Origin: Caldisericota bacterium
GTDB taxonomy: Bacteria > Caldisericota > JANLFM01
Direction of reading: 5' to 3'
NCBI GenBank assembly: GCA_024655865.1
Contig: JANLFM010000030.1
Location: 1 to 13,797, forward strand
Length of the DNA: 13,797 nucleotides
The translations under genes were made by a program, and so were the position numbers. The notes beneath the pieces were generated by a model. That model was given only the letters and a program-made list of their open reading frames with translations, was not told the DNA's origin and searched no databases. Positions 7,536 to 13,742 of this stretch are shown here, piece after piece. Every line of letters starts with the position of its first letter. The stretch's first letter is position 1.

Positions 7536-8604
7536 AGTAGCAGCAATTCTTTTAACGATTGTAGTAGTAATTATTGGTCTAATTATAGGTTGGCAGTTAG
7601 GCGTATTCCTTGGGGGAAACTGGTTCATTCCTCTTCACCCCTACGTCCTGAATGCGATATCAGCCGTTTTCTTAGGGGCTGTTTTTTACGTGCTTTCCAT
7701 CTTTCTCACAAAATGGTTCTTTAGTCTGGTTAATTTCTTGAATCGCGTTTTCAAGAACGTCAGTCTCCTCGAGTTATTGCTAGGCTTCTTCGCTTTGATC
7801 CTCAGCATGCTTCTCGCTTTCCTGATTGACCTTGCTACCCACTTGAGCTCCATTCCCATTGTGGGCCCCTATCTTCCTGCGCTCCTGGCTATCTTTTTGG
7901 CATACCTCAGTTTGACACTCTTCGTCTCCAAAAGGGAAGAGGTAGGCGCTCTCTTTCAGTTTGGGGCTGCCTCCAAAGAAAAGGTTAGGTACAAGAGAAC
8001 AGAGCGCCGCTATCTCCTTGACACTAACGTGATTATCGATGGCAGAATCGCAGAGATGCTTAAATCCGGGATCATTGATGGTCTGATCATAATCCCCAGC
8101 TTCGTGCTCTCCGAGCTCCAGTACGTTGCCGATTCCCCCGACCCCATAAGGAGAGCGCGCGGAAGAAGAGGACTGGAAACCCTAAACCGGATTCAAAAGG
8201 AATCTCCGGTGAAAATAGAGATCATGGAAGTCAAGCTGGCAGGGGAACCGGTGGACCAGAGGCTCTTGAAACTGGCAAAAAGCCTTCAAGCCACTATAAT
8301 CACGAACGATTACAATCTGGCTCAAATTGCCAGGCTTCAGGATTTAAGCATTATTAATCTCAACGAATTGGCCAACGCCCTTAAGCCCGTCGTCCTCCCT
8401 GGAGAGGAAATTCAGGTAGCCATCACCAAAGAGGGGAAGGAGCCTAACCAGGGAGTGGGCTACCTCGATGATGGCACAATGGTAGTAGTGGAAGGGGGAA
8501 GACATTACTTAGGTCAAACCCTGAATACAGTGGTGACCAGCATTCTCCAGACCTCAGCCGGTAGAATGATCTTCGCCAAACCTGTGGAAGAGCACAATGC
8601 CTGA
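7528..8604 (+). CDS. yacL: Membrane-anchored PIN/TRAM domain protein (YacL family)
   Basis: The N-terminal third has four membrane segments (about 5-30, 42-62, 80-101, 112-133). It is followed by a PIN nuclease-like domain (about 160-280) with the acidic residues Asp165 (LLDTN), Glu196 (LSELQ), Asp243 and Asp261 (TNDYN), and a C-terminal TRAM RNA-binding domain (about 288-350). The 358-residue length is typical of YacL. PIN domains are usually Mg-dependent ribonucleases, and the complete acidic set suggests activity, but YacL's substrate is not established. It sits in the conserved radA-yacL-ispD-ispF order, with 8-nt overlaps on both sides and only a weak Shine-Dalgarno, so it is probably translated by coupling to radA. 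Confidence 0.92.
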   Translation: MNKVAAILLTIVVVIIGLIIGWQLGVFLGGNWFIPLHPYVLNAISAVFLGAVFYVLSIFLTKWFFSLVNFLNRVFKNVSLLELLLGFFALILSMLLAFLIDLATHLSSIPIVGPYLPALLAIFLAYLSLTLFVSKREEVGALFQFGAASKEKVRYKRTERRYLLDTNVIIDGRIAEMLKSGIIDGLIIIPSFVLSELQYVADSPDPIRRARGRRGLETLNRIQKESPVKIEIMEVKLAGEPVDQRLLKLAKSLQATIITNDYNLAQIARLQDLSIINLNELANALKPVVLPGEEIQVAITKEGKEPNQGVGYLDDGTMVVVEGGRHYLGQTLNTVVTSILQTSAGRMIFAKPVEEHNA

Positions 8605-9271
8605 AGGAAGTGCCTGCATTATCACCGCTGCAGGTACCTCTACAAGGTTTGGGGAAGACAAGATTTTTAAACCCATCCTTGGTCGGCCACTGGTAGAATG
8701 GTCCCTTAAACCCTTCCTCGAGTACCCGGAAATCACGGAAATCATCCTGGTTTTTCGGGCCGAGGTTTTAGATCGCGCTCGTTCGCTATTTAAAGGAGAT
8801 AAAATTCGGGCCATAGTTTCCGGAGGCGAGACCAGGGAGCTTTCAGTGTTAAATGGATTCCGGGAAATCAAGGATGCCGGATATGTCCTTGTTCACGATG
8901 GGGACAGGCCCTGCCTTACATCTCAGCTTGTAAGAAGGGTTCTGGAAGAATTAAAGAGTTATCCTGCCGTGATCCCCGCATGTCCCGTTAAAGAGACAAT
9001 AAAAGCCTGTAACTCTGAAATGCTCGTTAGCCGAACCTTAGGAAAAAATTACTGGTGCGCGCAAACTCCTCAGGGCTTTAAGCGCGAAATCCTGGAGGAG
9101 GCCTTTCAAGAGGTTGAGCTTGTTTCCGAGATCCCGGACGATTCAGAGCTCGTGGAAAAGCTGGGCCTTCCGGTAAAGGTCATTCGGGGTGAGGAGACGA
9201 ACATCAAAGTGACCACGCCATTTGACTTTAAAATTGCAGAGATGATTTTAAAGGAGCGAGCAGGTGCTTAG
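8597..9271 (+). CDS. ispD: 2-C-methyl-D-erythritol 4-phosphate cytidylyltransferase
   Basis: IspD joins CTP and methylerythritol phosphate, the third step of the MEP isoprenoid pathway. The 224-residue protein has the nucleotide-binding loop AAGTSTRFGEDKIFKP (11-26, with Arg17 and Lys22), GGETRELSV (76-84), VHDGDRP (99-105), AQTPQGF and the C-terminal NIKVTTPFD motif. Some positions differ from the common pattern: VHDGDRP where VHDAARP is usual, and KIFKP where KQFLP is usual. Catalytic Arg and Lys residues remain. ATG 8597 overlaps the yacL stop by 8 nt (ATGCCTGA), and the 3' end overlaps ispF by 8 nt, placing consecutive-pathway enzymes together as in Bacillus. Confidence 0.95.
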   Translation: MPEGSACIITAAGTSTRFGEDKIFKPILGRPLVEWSLKPFLEYPEITEIILVFRAEVLDRARSLFKGDKIRAIVSGGETRELSVLNGFREIKDAGYVLVHDGDRPCLTSQLVRRVLEELKSYPAVIPACPVKETIKACNSEMLVSRTLGKNYWCAQTPQGFKREILEEAFQEVELVSEIPDDSELVEKLGLPVKVIRGEETNIKVTTPFDFKIAEMILKERAGA

Positions 9272-9740
9272 GGTAGGGTTGGGCTTGGACGTCCATCCTT
9301 ATGAGCAGTCCCGTCCCCTTATCCTGTGTGGGGTGAGGGTTTCTGCAGAGCACGGCCTCCTCGGCCACTCGGACGGTGATGTGGCGACCCATGCTCTTAT
9401 GGACGCGATATTAGGGGCTTCAGGCCTTAAAGACATCGGCTATTTTTTCCCCTCTACCCCTGAGTGGAAGGATGCCTCAAGCCTGGAAATGCTTAAAATT
9501 GTAAAGGGAAAAATGGAGGAAAAGGGATTCCAGCTGATAAATGCGGATATTTCCCTGATGCTGGAAAGCCCGAAAATTTCCCCTTACTGTGATAAGATGA
9601 TCCAGAATCTAAATATGATTTTCCCCGGAGCTCAATTCTCAATAAAAGCTACCACCTGCGAGGGTCTGGGTTTTATCGGTAAAGAGGAGGGAGCAGCTGC
9701 CATAGCAGTGGTGCTTTTGGAATCCATTCGCTATGGTTGA
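9264..9740 (+). CDS. ispF: 2-C-methyl-D-erythritol 2,4-cyclodiphosphate synthase
   Basis: IspF cyclises the CDP-methylerythritol phosphate product in the MEP pathway and works as a trimer with a zinc site. The 158 residues show the zinc ligands Asp9, His11 (GLDVHPY) and His43, the GHSDGDV loop (34-40), DIGYFFP (57-63) and the closing KATTCEGLGFIGKEEG signature. The start is GTG 9264, with AAGGAG (9251-9256) seven bases upstream. It overlaps ispD by 8 nt (GTGCTTAG) and rlmB by 8 nt. Length and motifs are normal. IspE does not lie in the window. Confidence 0.96.
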   Translation: MLRVGLGLDVHPYEQSRPLILCGVRVSAEHGLLGHSDGDVATHALMDAILGASGLKDIGYFFPSTPEWKDASSLEMLKIVKGKMEEKGFQLINADISLMLESPKISPYCDKMIQNLNMIFPGAQFSIKATTCEGLGFIGKEEGAAAIAVVLLESIRYG

Positions 9741-10485
9741 GGTTTTTGGCTTTAACGCTGTCTGGGAGGCCCTGCAAGCGGGAGTAATGATCCGCAAGCT
9801 AATCCTCGCTGAGGACGAAAAGGGTAAAAACCGCCAGATTTACGATTTAGCAGTAAAAAAGGGGATCCCGGTGGAAGCAATTTCCAGAAAGGAATTTAAG
9901 AAAATCTACGGCGAGAAGAAGCAGTGGATAATTGCCCAAATTCAAAACCCCGTCCGGGAAATGGACGATTTTCTGGAAAGCCTCGCTCCCGATCCTGCTT
10001 CCCTTCTTCTTATCCTGGACCAGATTCAAGACCCTCAGAATTTAGGGTCAATTTTAAGAACTGCTGAGGCCTGCGCCGTTCAGGGGGTAGCCATTTCCCT
10101 TCACAGGACCGCTCCCATTACCCCTGCGGTCTTTAAAGCTTCAGCTGGAGCCATTTCCCACCTGAAAATCTGCCAGGTTCCCAGTTTGGGGAACTTCCTC
10201 ACCCTTATTAAGGAAAAGGGCTTCTGGATTGCGGCCACCGATTCCAGAAAAGGGGTTAATCTCTTTGCTACCGAATTGAACTTCCCCCTGGCCCTAATTT
10301 TAGGGTCTGAAGGATGGGGAGTCAGGCCACTTCTCCTCAAGCGCTGCGATTTTCTCCTGCGTTTGCCCATGTTTGGCAAAATCAGTTCCCTGAACGTCTC
10401 TGTGGCCTGTGGCGTGATGCTTTACGAAATAAGGAGAAAGCAAATAGAGCTAGGACTATTTCAACCTGCTGAAAAACTATCCTGA
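9733..10485 (+). CDS. rlmB: 23S rRNA 2'-O-ribose methyltransferase, TrmH/SpoU family (RlmB-like)
   Basis: This SPOUT enzyme uses S-adenosylmethionine and, as RlmB, methylates the 2'-O of a 23S rRNA guanosine. It has an N-terminal substrate-binding domain (about 1-75, beginning VFGFNAVWEAL). The SpoU core follows: motif 1 DPQNLGSILRTAEA (100-113, Asn103, Arg109), motif 2 ILGSEGWGVRP (189-199) and motif 3 around FGKISSLNVSVACGVMLYE (214-232), which forms the cofactor knot. The 250-residue length is typical. ATG 9733 overlaps ispF by 8 nt (ATGGTTGA). It is the last gene of the operon and faces the psuG homologue. Other TrmH-family targets cannot be excluded, but the locus supports RlmB. Confidence 0.93.
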   Translation: MVEVFGFNAVWEALQAGVMIRKLILAEDEKGKNRQIYDLAVKKGIPVEAISRKEFKKIYGEKKQWIIAQIQNPVREMDDFLESLAPDPASLLLILDQIQDPQNLGSILRTAEACAVQGVAISLHRTAPITPAVFKASAGAISHLKICQVPSLGNFLTLIKEKGFWIAATDSRKGVNLFATELNFPLALILGSEGWGVRPLLLKRCDFLLRLPMFGKISSLNVSVACGVMLYEIRRKQIELGLFQPAEKLS

Positions 10486-10494
10486 GCACTCAGG
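10481..10494 (-). terminator. Weak candidate terminator for the minus-strand psuK-psuG operon
   Basis: CCTGA and TCAGG form a 5-bp stem (10481-10494) around a 4-base loop. On the minus strand it lies about 45 bases past the psuG stop and is followed, after a short gap, by TTTTT (complement of 10472-10476). The stem overlaps the rlmB stop codon and has no T-run in the plus direction. The short stem makes this uncertain. Confidence 0.3.
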
Positions 10495-10538
10495 CTTACG
10501 GGCATCGGAAATCAAGGAGTTTAGTGAAGGATCTGACC

Positions 10539-11459
10539 TTATATTTTAGGAGTTTCCACCCTAATCCTGGTGTAAGCTTTGGCAATTTTTGCCCCTAATT
10601 TAGCGTTGGCCTGAGCAAGAGCGATGTTTGTCTCCACTGTCCTCCCTCCAGAGCTTTTCTCCAGGTAGGAGAGCAAAAATGGTGTGAGCTCCTTTCCCTT
10701 AATCTGTAATTTCTCCGCCGCCTGGAGCGCTTTTTTGATGAGTTCCTCCACGTAGAAATCAGGGAGCTCGCTTTCCTCAGGAGGACGATTGCCTACAAGG
10801 ATAGCTCTTTCTAACTGAAGGACACGCCAATTTAAAAACATGATCTCGGCAACTTCCTCAGGCGATCCCACCATGGGGATTTTCAAGCCGGAATTCCCTG
10901 TATAGAAAGCAGGAAAAGTAGGAGTTCTGTAACCCAAGACTGTTATGCCCAGGGTTTCTAAAAGTTCCAGCGTTCGGGGCAAGTCCAAAATGGCTTTAGC
11001 ACCGGAAGAAACGATACAGATGGGAATCCTGGCCATGGAGGTCAAATCCTGGGAGATATCGAAGGTCAGCTCTGCTCCCCTGTGTACCCCACCAATCCCC
11101 CCGGTTGCCATGACGGGGATCCCCACGCGGTGTGCGATTTCAATCGTGGCAGAAACTGTAGTTCCTCCACTTAATTTTTTCTTCAGGGCCCAGGAAAGGC
11201 TTGAAACCTGCACCTTCTCACTTTCTTTGCTTACCAGGTTTTCTAACTCAGGGTGGGTTAAGCCCACCTTTATTCGGCCTTCAAGAAGGGCTACGATGGC
11301 GGGAATAGCCCCCTCTTTTCTCACCGCGCTTTCCATAAGGTGCGCTGCTTCAATGTTTTTTGGATAGGGCAGGCCGTGTGTGATGATCGTCGATTCCAGA
11401 GCTACAATTGATTCTTTTTTATCCAGAGCGGATTTTACTTCCTCACTGATTTCAATCAC
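10539..11459 (-). CDS. psuG: Pseudouridine-5'-phosphate glycosidase
   Basis: PsuG cleaves pseudouridine 5'-phosphate to uracil and ribose 5-phosphate, breaking the C-C glycosidic bond of pseudouridine from RNA turnover. The 306 residues match the family length. Motifs seen are ALESTIITHGLPYP (20-33) with Glu22, ATGGIGGVHRGAE (118-130), FDISQDL (133-139) and TPFLL near the C-terminus. Lys82 aligns without gaps to the catalytic Lys93 that I recall for E. coli, although the following SRRDLP-like stretch is replaced by QVSSLS. The start is GTG 11459, because GGAGGTG (11475-11469) lies just upstream. A longer frame to 11579 would add 40 residues lying entirely inside psuK and is rejected. The upstream kinase's stop lies within that Shine-Dalgarno, indicating coupling. 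Confidence 0.93.
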   Translation of the reverse strand: MIEISEEVKSALDKKESIVALESTIITHGLPYPKNIEAAHLMESAVRKEGAIPAIVALLEGRIKVGLTHPELENLVSKESEKVQVSSLSWALKKKLSGGTTVSATIEIAHRVGIPVMATGGIGGVHRGAELTFDISQDLTSMARIPICIVSSGAKAILDLPRTLELLETLGITVLGYRTPTFPAFYTGNSGLKIPMVGSPEEVAEIMFLNWRVLQLERAILVGNRPPEESELPDFYVEELIKKALQAAEKLQIKGKELTPFLLSYLEKSSGGRTVETNIALAQANAKLGAKIAKAYTRIRVETPKI

Positions 11460-11467
11460 CGGGTTTT

Positions 11468-12379
11468 TCACCTCCTCTCTTTTAAGAAGCCTTTTATAGA
11501 AGGTTGAGCGCCAAAATGGGAGACCACGTAGGCCCCCAGGCGATTGCCCCCTTCTAGGGCCTGTTTTATATCCCCGCATTGAAGGAACTTCACAAGGAAG
11601 CCCGCATCAAAAGCATCCCCGGCCCCGGTTGTGTCTGAAACTGGAGCCGGGAAAGCAGGTAAGGAAAGCTCCTCCTTGTTCCAGAGAGCAGTTGCCCCTC
11701 CGGCACCTCTTTTGATAACCACCGTCTTCGCAAAGGCGCACAATCTGGAGAAATCCTTGTCCCCTGCAAATATCAAAGCCTCCTCCTCATTCAGCATCAG
11801 GAAATCCAGCGGGGTTACCAGCTCGATGAGCTCCTGGTACCCGAACTCCTCCATCAGATGGAACGATGAGGGATCAAAAGCGATTAAGATCCCAATTTTC
11901 CTGGCGTGGGATAAGGCCTTCCCAAGGAAGTTCACCGAAGAGCGGTTAAATACCGTGTAGCCCGTGAAAAATAGAAGGTCGTATCCCTCAAAAAGTTGGG
12001 GAGCGAAGTCCTCGGGAGAAAAAGCGAGGTGAGGGTCTTTGTCCATTACCATAGCTCTCTCCCCATTGGCTGAGACTAAAACTCCAATACGGGCCGTGCG
12101 CGCTCCAGGGACCGGGCTCAAGGGAAATTCAACCCCCTCTTCCTTCAAATGCTGAAGCATTAATTCTCCCAAAAGATCTTTTCCCACCTTACCCAAAAGC
12201 CTAATTTTTGCCCCGCACCTTGAAGCCCAGACCGCGAAGTTGCAGGCAGACCCCCCGTACGAGAATTCCACGCGCCCAGGGACGTCAGAGCCCCAGAATA
12301 ACCCCTGGGGTGTTTCCAGGAGGAAATCCCAGGCTATGTCCCCTAATGAGATGATTCTGGGCTTTTTATCTGCGCTCAT
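11468..12379 (-). CDS. psuK: PfkB-family carbohydrate kinase, probable pseudouridine kinase
   Basis: This 303-residue ribokinase-fold enzyme has the N-terminal SLGDIAWDF substrate segment (11-19), the YGGSACNFA lid/di-glycine region (41-49), NEEE (197-200), VIKRGAGGA (221-229) and the PfkB signature DTTGAGDAFDAGF (249-261) with catalytic base Asp255. It has no N-terminal helix-turn-helix, which some pseudouridine kinases carry. The family alone does not fix the sugar. Tight coupling to the glycosidase (the stop is 8 bases before the psuG start) makes pseudouridine kinase the best guess; another nucleoside or sugar is possible. ATG 12379 has no credible Shine-Dalgarno and sits seven bases after a -10 element, suggesting a leaderless message. 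It runs opposite to the housekeeping operon. Confidence 0.85.
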   Translation of the reverse strand: MSADKKPRIISLGDIAWDFLLETPQGLFWGSDVPGRVEFSYGGSACNFAVWASRCGAKIRLLGKVGKDLLGELMLQHLKEEGVEFPLSPVPGARTARIGVLVSANGERAMVMDKDPHLAFSPEDFAPQLFEGYDLLFFTGYTVFNRSSVNFLGKALSHARKIGILIAFDPSSFHLMEEFGYQELIELVTPLDFLMLNEEEALIFAGDKDFSRLCAFAKTVVIKRGAGGATALWNKEELSLPAFPAPVSDTTGAGDAFDAGFLVKFLQCGDIKQALEGGNRLGAYVVSHFGAQPSIKGFLKERR

Positions 12380-12386
12380 TTCTTAA

Positions 12387-12415
12387 ATTATGCGCTATGG
12401 GATTTTTTCAGTAAA
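12387..12415 (-). promoter_or_regulatory. Promoter of psuK-psuG, apparently leaderless
   Basis: Read on the minus strand, TTTACT (12415-12410) and CATAAT (12392-12387) are 17 bases apart, matching 4/6 and 5/6 of the sigma-70 consensus. The -10 ends seven bases before the ATG at 12379, so transcription should start at or next to the A of the start codon. Confidence 0.55.
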
Positions 12416-12837
12416 CTCCTCATAAGCTGCGTGATTTGGGTCCCTCGGCCTATTTGTTCAGGGAAACCCAGTTGCCCTCTTACCTCCTCGTGCTGGAGAT
12501 CTTCACCAATTATCAATTAACCAATAGACTACCCTCCTCTCATTGCACAAGCCATGGTGGAGTCTCTGCGTGATAGTGAATGAAATGTTGATCCAGTGAT
12601 CCAGCAGCGCTTGGAAAGATACGGGGCCTAGAAAAGTTTTTCCTGGTTGAAGAAGGACTGCTAACTATCCGGAGGTAGAATAGGGAAAGGCTGAAATTAA
12701 CCTATTATACTACCATAAGATCCTTTCCACTATGTGTATTTGACGCCTGCTCTGTGGCCTCGCTAGGTTGTCATCGGCACTTCAAAAATGCGCAAACCGC
12801 TAAGCGAAGTCATGAGCGAATGTTTTAGAAAATTATA
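12416..12837 (+). other. Gene-poor interval between psuK and the Cys-rich gene
   Basis: All six frames are short and broken, and I recognise no protein. Small structures seen are an imperfect hairpin TGGGT-CCCT / AGGG-AA-ACCCA (12437-12470), a tandem 8-mer TGATCCAG twice (12589-12604), and -10-like hexamers on both strands near 12704-12711 without good -35 partners. TTGACG (12740-12745) with TAGGTT (12764-12769) is a weak possible promoter for the downstream gene. It may be decayed sequence. Confidence 0.5.
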
Positions 12838-12846
12838 AAGGAGGTG
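12838..12846 (+). promoter_or_regulatory. Strong Shine-Dalgarno of the Cys-rich gene
   Basis: AAGGAGGTG is a near-perfect complement to the 16S 3' end. Its GGAGG core lies seven bases before ATG 12852, and this fixes the start and argues that the following ORF is translated. Confidence 0.75.
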
Positions 12847-12851
12847 TAAGT

Positions 12852-13388
12852 ATGCCCTTTAATCCGGCGAGGTTTCGCAAAAGCTTTATAGAGGTAATGT
12901 CCCAGGATCCATCGGTCTTCAAGAAGACCGATGGATCTCTATTCGGCCAGCTTAAAACACCCAAAAAGAAGGCTGAGTTCATTAAAGATCTCATCCAGGA
13001 GTTAATGGCTGTAGTCCCCATCGATAAAGCTAACCTTATAATGCAGGGTTGCGGGAAGCAGTGTATCGGTAACTCCATACTGAAAAAAGCGAGGACCTTA
13101 TTCATAGAGTCCCAAGACATGGATGATTTCATGATTAAACTTAACGAGCAGCATATCGGCGGTGGACGCCTGAATTTTAAGAGTAACGTGATCGAAGCAG
13201 GTTATGATAGATGCTACTGCGGCAGCGTGAGCGCTGGCAAAGAGAGAATGCCCCTCACTTACTGCTATTGCTCAACAGGCTGGTACAAGAGGCTATTCGA
13301 GGAAGTGCTGTCCCGACCCGTACAGGTTGAAATATTGCAGTCCATCATCAACGGGGCGGATACCTGTCGGTTCTTGATTCACATATAA
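12852..13388 (+). CDS. Cysteine-rich protein of unknown function, possibly V4R-like or DUF6144-like
   Basis: This soluble 178-residue protein has no signal peptide or membrane segment. It has seven cysteines in four groups: GCGKQC (Cys67, Cys71), RCYCG (Cys121, Cys123), YCYC (Cys138, Cys140) and Cys172 in GADTCRFLI. The end (FEEVLSRPVQVEILQSIINGADTC..F) resembles the last strand/turn of V4R-type hydrocarbon-binding domains and of some uncharacterised clostridial Cys-rich families. I cannot confirm either. The cysteine pairs could hold a metal or Fe-S cluster (inference). The gene has a strong Shine-Dalgarno and stands alone on the plus strand between psuK and recombinase debris. A perfect inverted repeat lies in codons 19-29. 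It shows no frameshift. Confidence 0.75.
   Translation: MPFNPARFRKSFIEVMSQDPSVFKKTDGSLFGQLKTPKKKAEFIKDLIQELMAVVPIDKANLIMQGCGKQCIGNSILKKARTLFIESQDMDDFMIKLNEQHIGGGRLNFKSNVIEAGYDRCYCGSVSAGKERMPLTYCYCSTGWYKRLFEEVLSRPVQVEILQSIINGADTCRFLIHI
12906..12937. repeat. Perfect 14-bp inverted repeat with 4-base loop inside a coding region
   Basis: GATCCATCGGTCTT (12906-12919) is followed by CAAG and then its exact reverse complement AAGACCGATGGATC (12924-12937); one more G-U pair could extend it in RNA. It encodes residues 19-29 (DPSVFKKTDGS) of the Cys-rich protein. No T-run follows on either strand, so it is not a usual terminator. Confidence 0.9.
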
Positions 13389-13424
13389 AAGGTTCAGGAA
13401 TTCACTTGCTCAGGGTTGCGGGAT

Positions 13425-13671
13425 TTAAGCAACTGCAAGGAGCTTCTGCATCTCGGAGTAGGTGAGGGGAAAGAGAGCCCGCTTCACTTTCTGGAAGAGG
13501 ATTCCCAGGGCCTCTCCTCTAAAAAAGGAGAAACCTTCCCAGTTTGTCCGAGTAGTACTTGATTGTCCTAGGGGAAAGGCCTTTCCTTTCCAAGAACTTT
13601 AAAAAGAGCAAAATTAAGTGTCCCGCTGATGTTGTAAAAACACCTTCTTTTTCTTTCTTCCCGACGGTCAT
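13425..13671 (-). pseudogene. Remnant of a tyrosine recombinase/integrase (truncated and frameshifted)
   Basis: On the minus strand ATG 13671, preceded by AGGAGG (13687-13682), opens a 50-codon frame ending at TAG 13521-13519. Its residues 26-40, FLERKGLSPRTIKYY, followed by SDKLGRFLLF, are a textbook N-terminal SAM-like core-binding segment of XerC/D-type recombinases. A few bases on, another frame reads FQKVKRALFPLTYSEMQKLLAVA to TAA 13427-13425, resembling the linker and the start of the catalytic domain (VK...PLT..E...LL). Between them roughly 60-70 residues expected in an intact enzyme are missing. All of the catalytic R-H-R-Y part is absent, so it cannot be active. It points away from the tRNA-Thr that starts 71 bases from its ATG. 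Confidence 0.75.
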
Positions 13672-13703
13672 GCGCAAATCGCCTCCTGCTTAGGATTTGG
13701 CAT

Positions 13704-13732
13704 TTGATGCTCATCGGGAAATTCGGTAAAAT
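13704..13732 (+). promoter_or_regulatory. Promoter of the tRNA-Thr gene
   Basis: TTGATG (13704-13709) and TAAAAT (13727-13732) are 17 bases apart, matching 4/6 and 5/6 of the sigma-70 consensus. The predicted start near 13739 lies about four bases before the mature tRNA 5' end, so the precursor leader would be very short. Confidence 0.65.
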
Positions 13733-13742
13733 ATTTCATAAG

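Noticed and set aside
11460-11579. 40-residue N-terminal extension of PsuG
   Set aside because: It lies wholly inside psuK, lacks family similarity, and a strong GGAGGTG directs the start to GTG 11459.
12541-12837. Possible decayed gene or IS end between psuK and the Cys-rich gene
   Set aside because: Short peptide stretches in several frames did not match any family I know, and no terminal inverted repeats or target duplication could be found.
12833-13132. 99-residue minus-strand frame opposite the Cys-rich gene
   Set aside because: It is a shadow; the plus-strand frame has a near-perfect Shine-Dalgarno and clustered cysteines.
13513-13531. TCTCCT/AGGAGA hairpin with an A-rich loop
   Set aside because: The six-bp stem has no T-run after it and lies in the recombinase remnant; probably chance.
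13573-13586. Perfect palindrome GGAAAGGCCTTTCC
   Set aside because: It falls within the conserved integrase remnant (RKGLS codons), so coding constraint explains it; no second copy was seen in the window.
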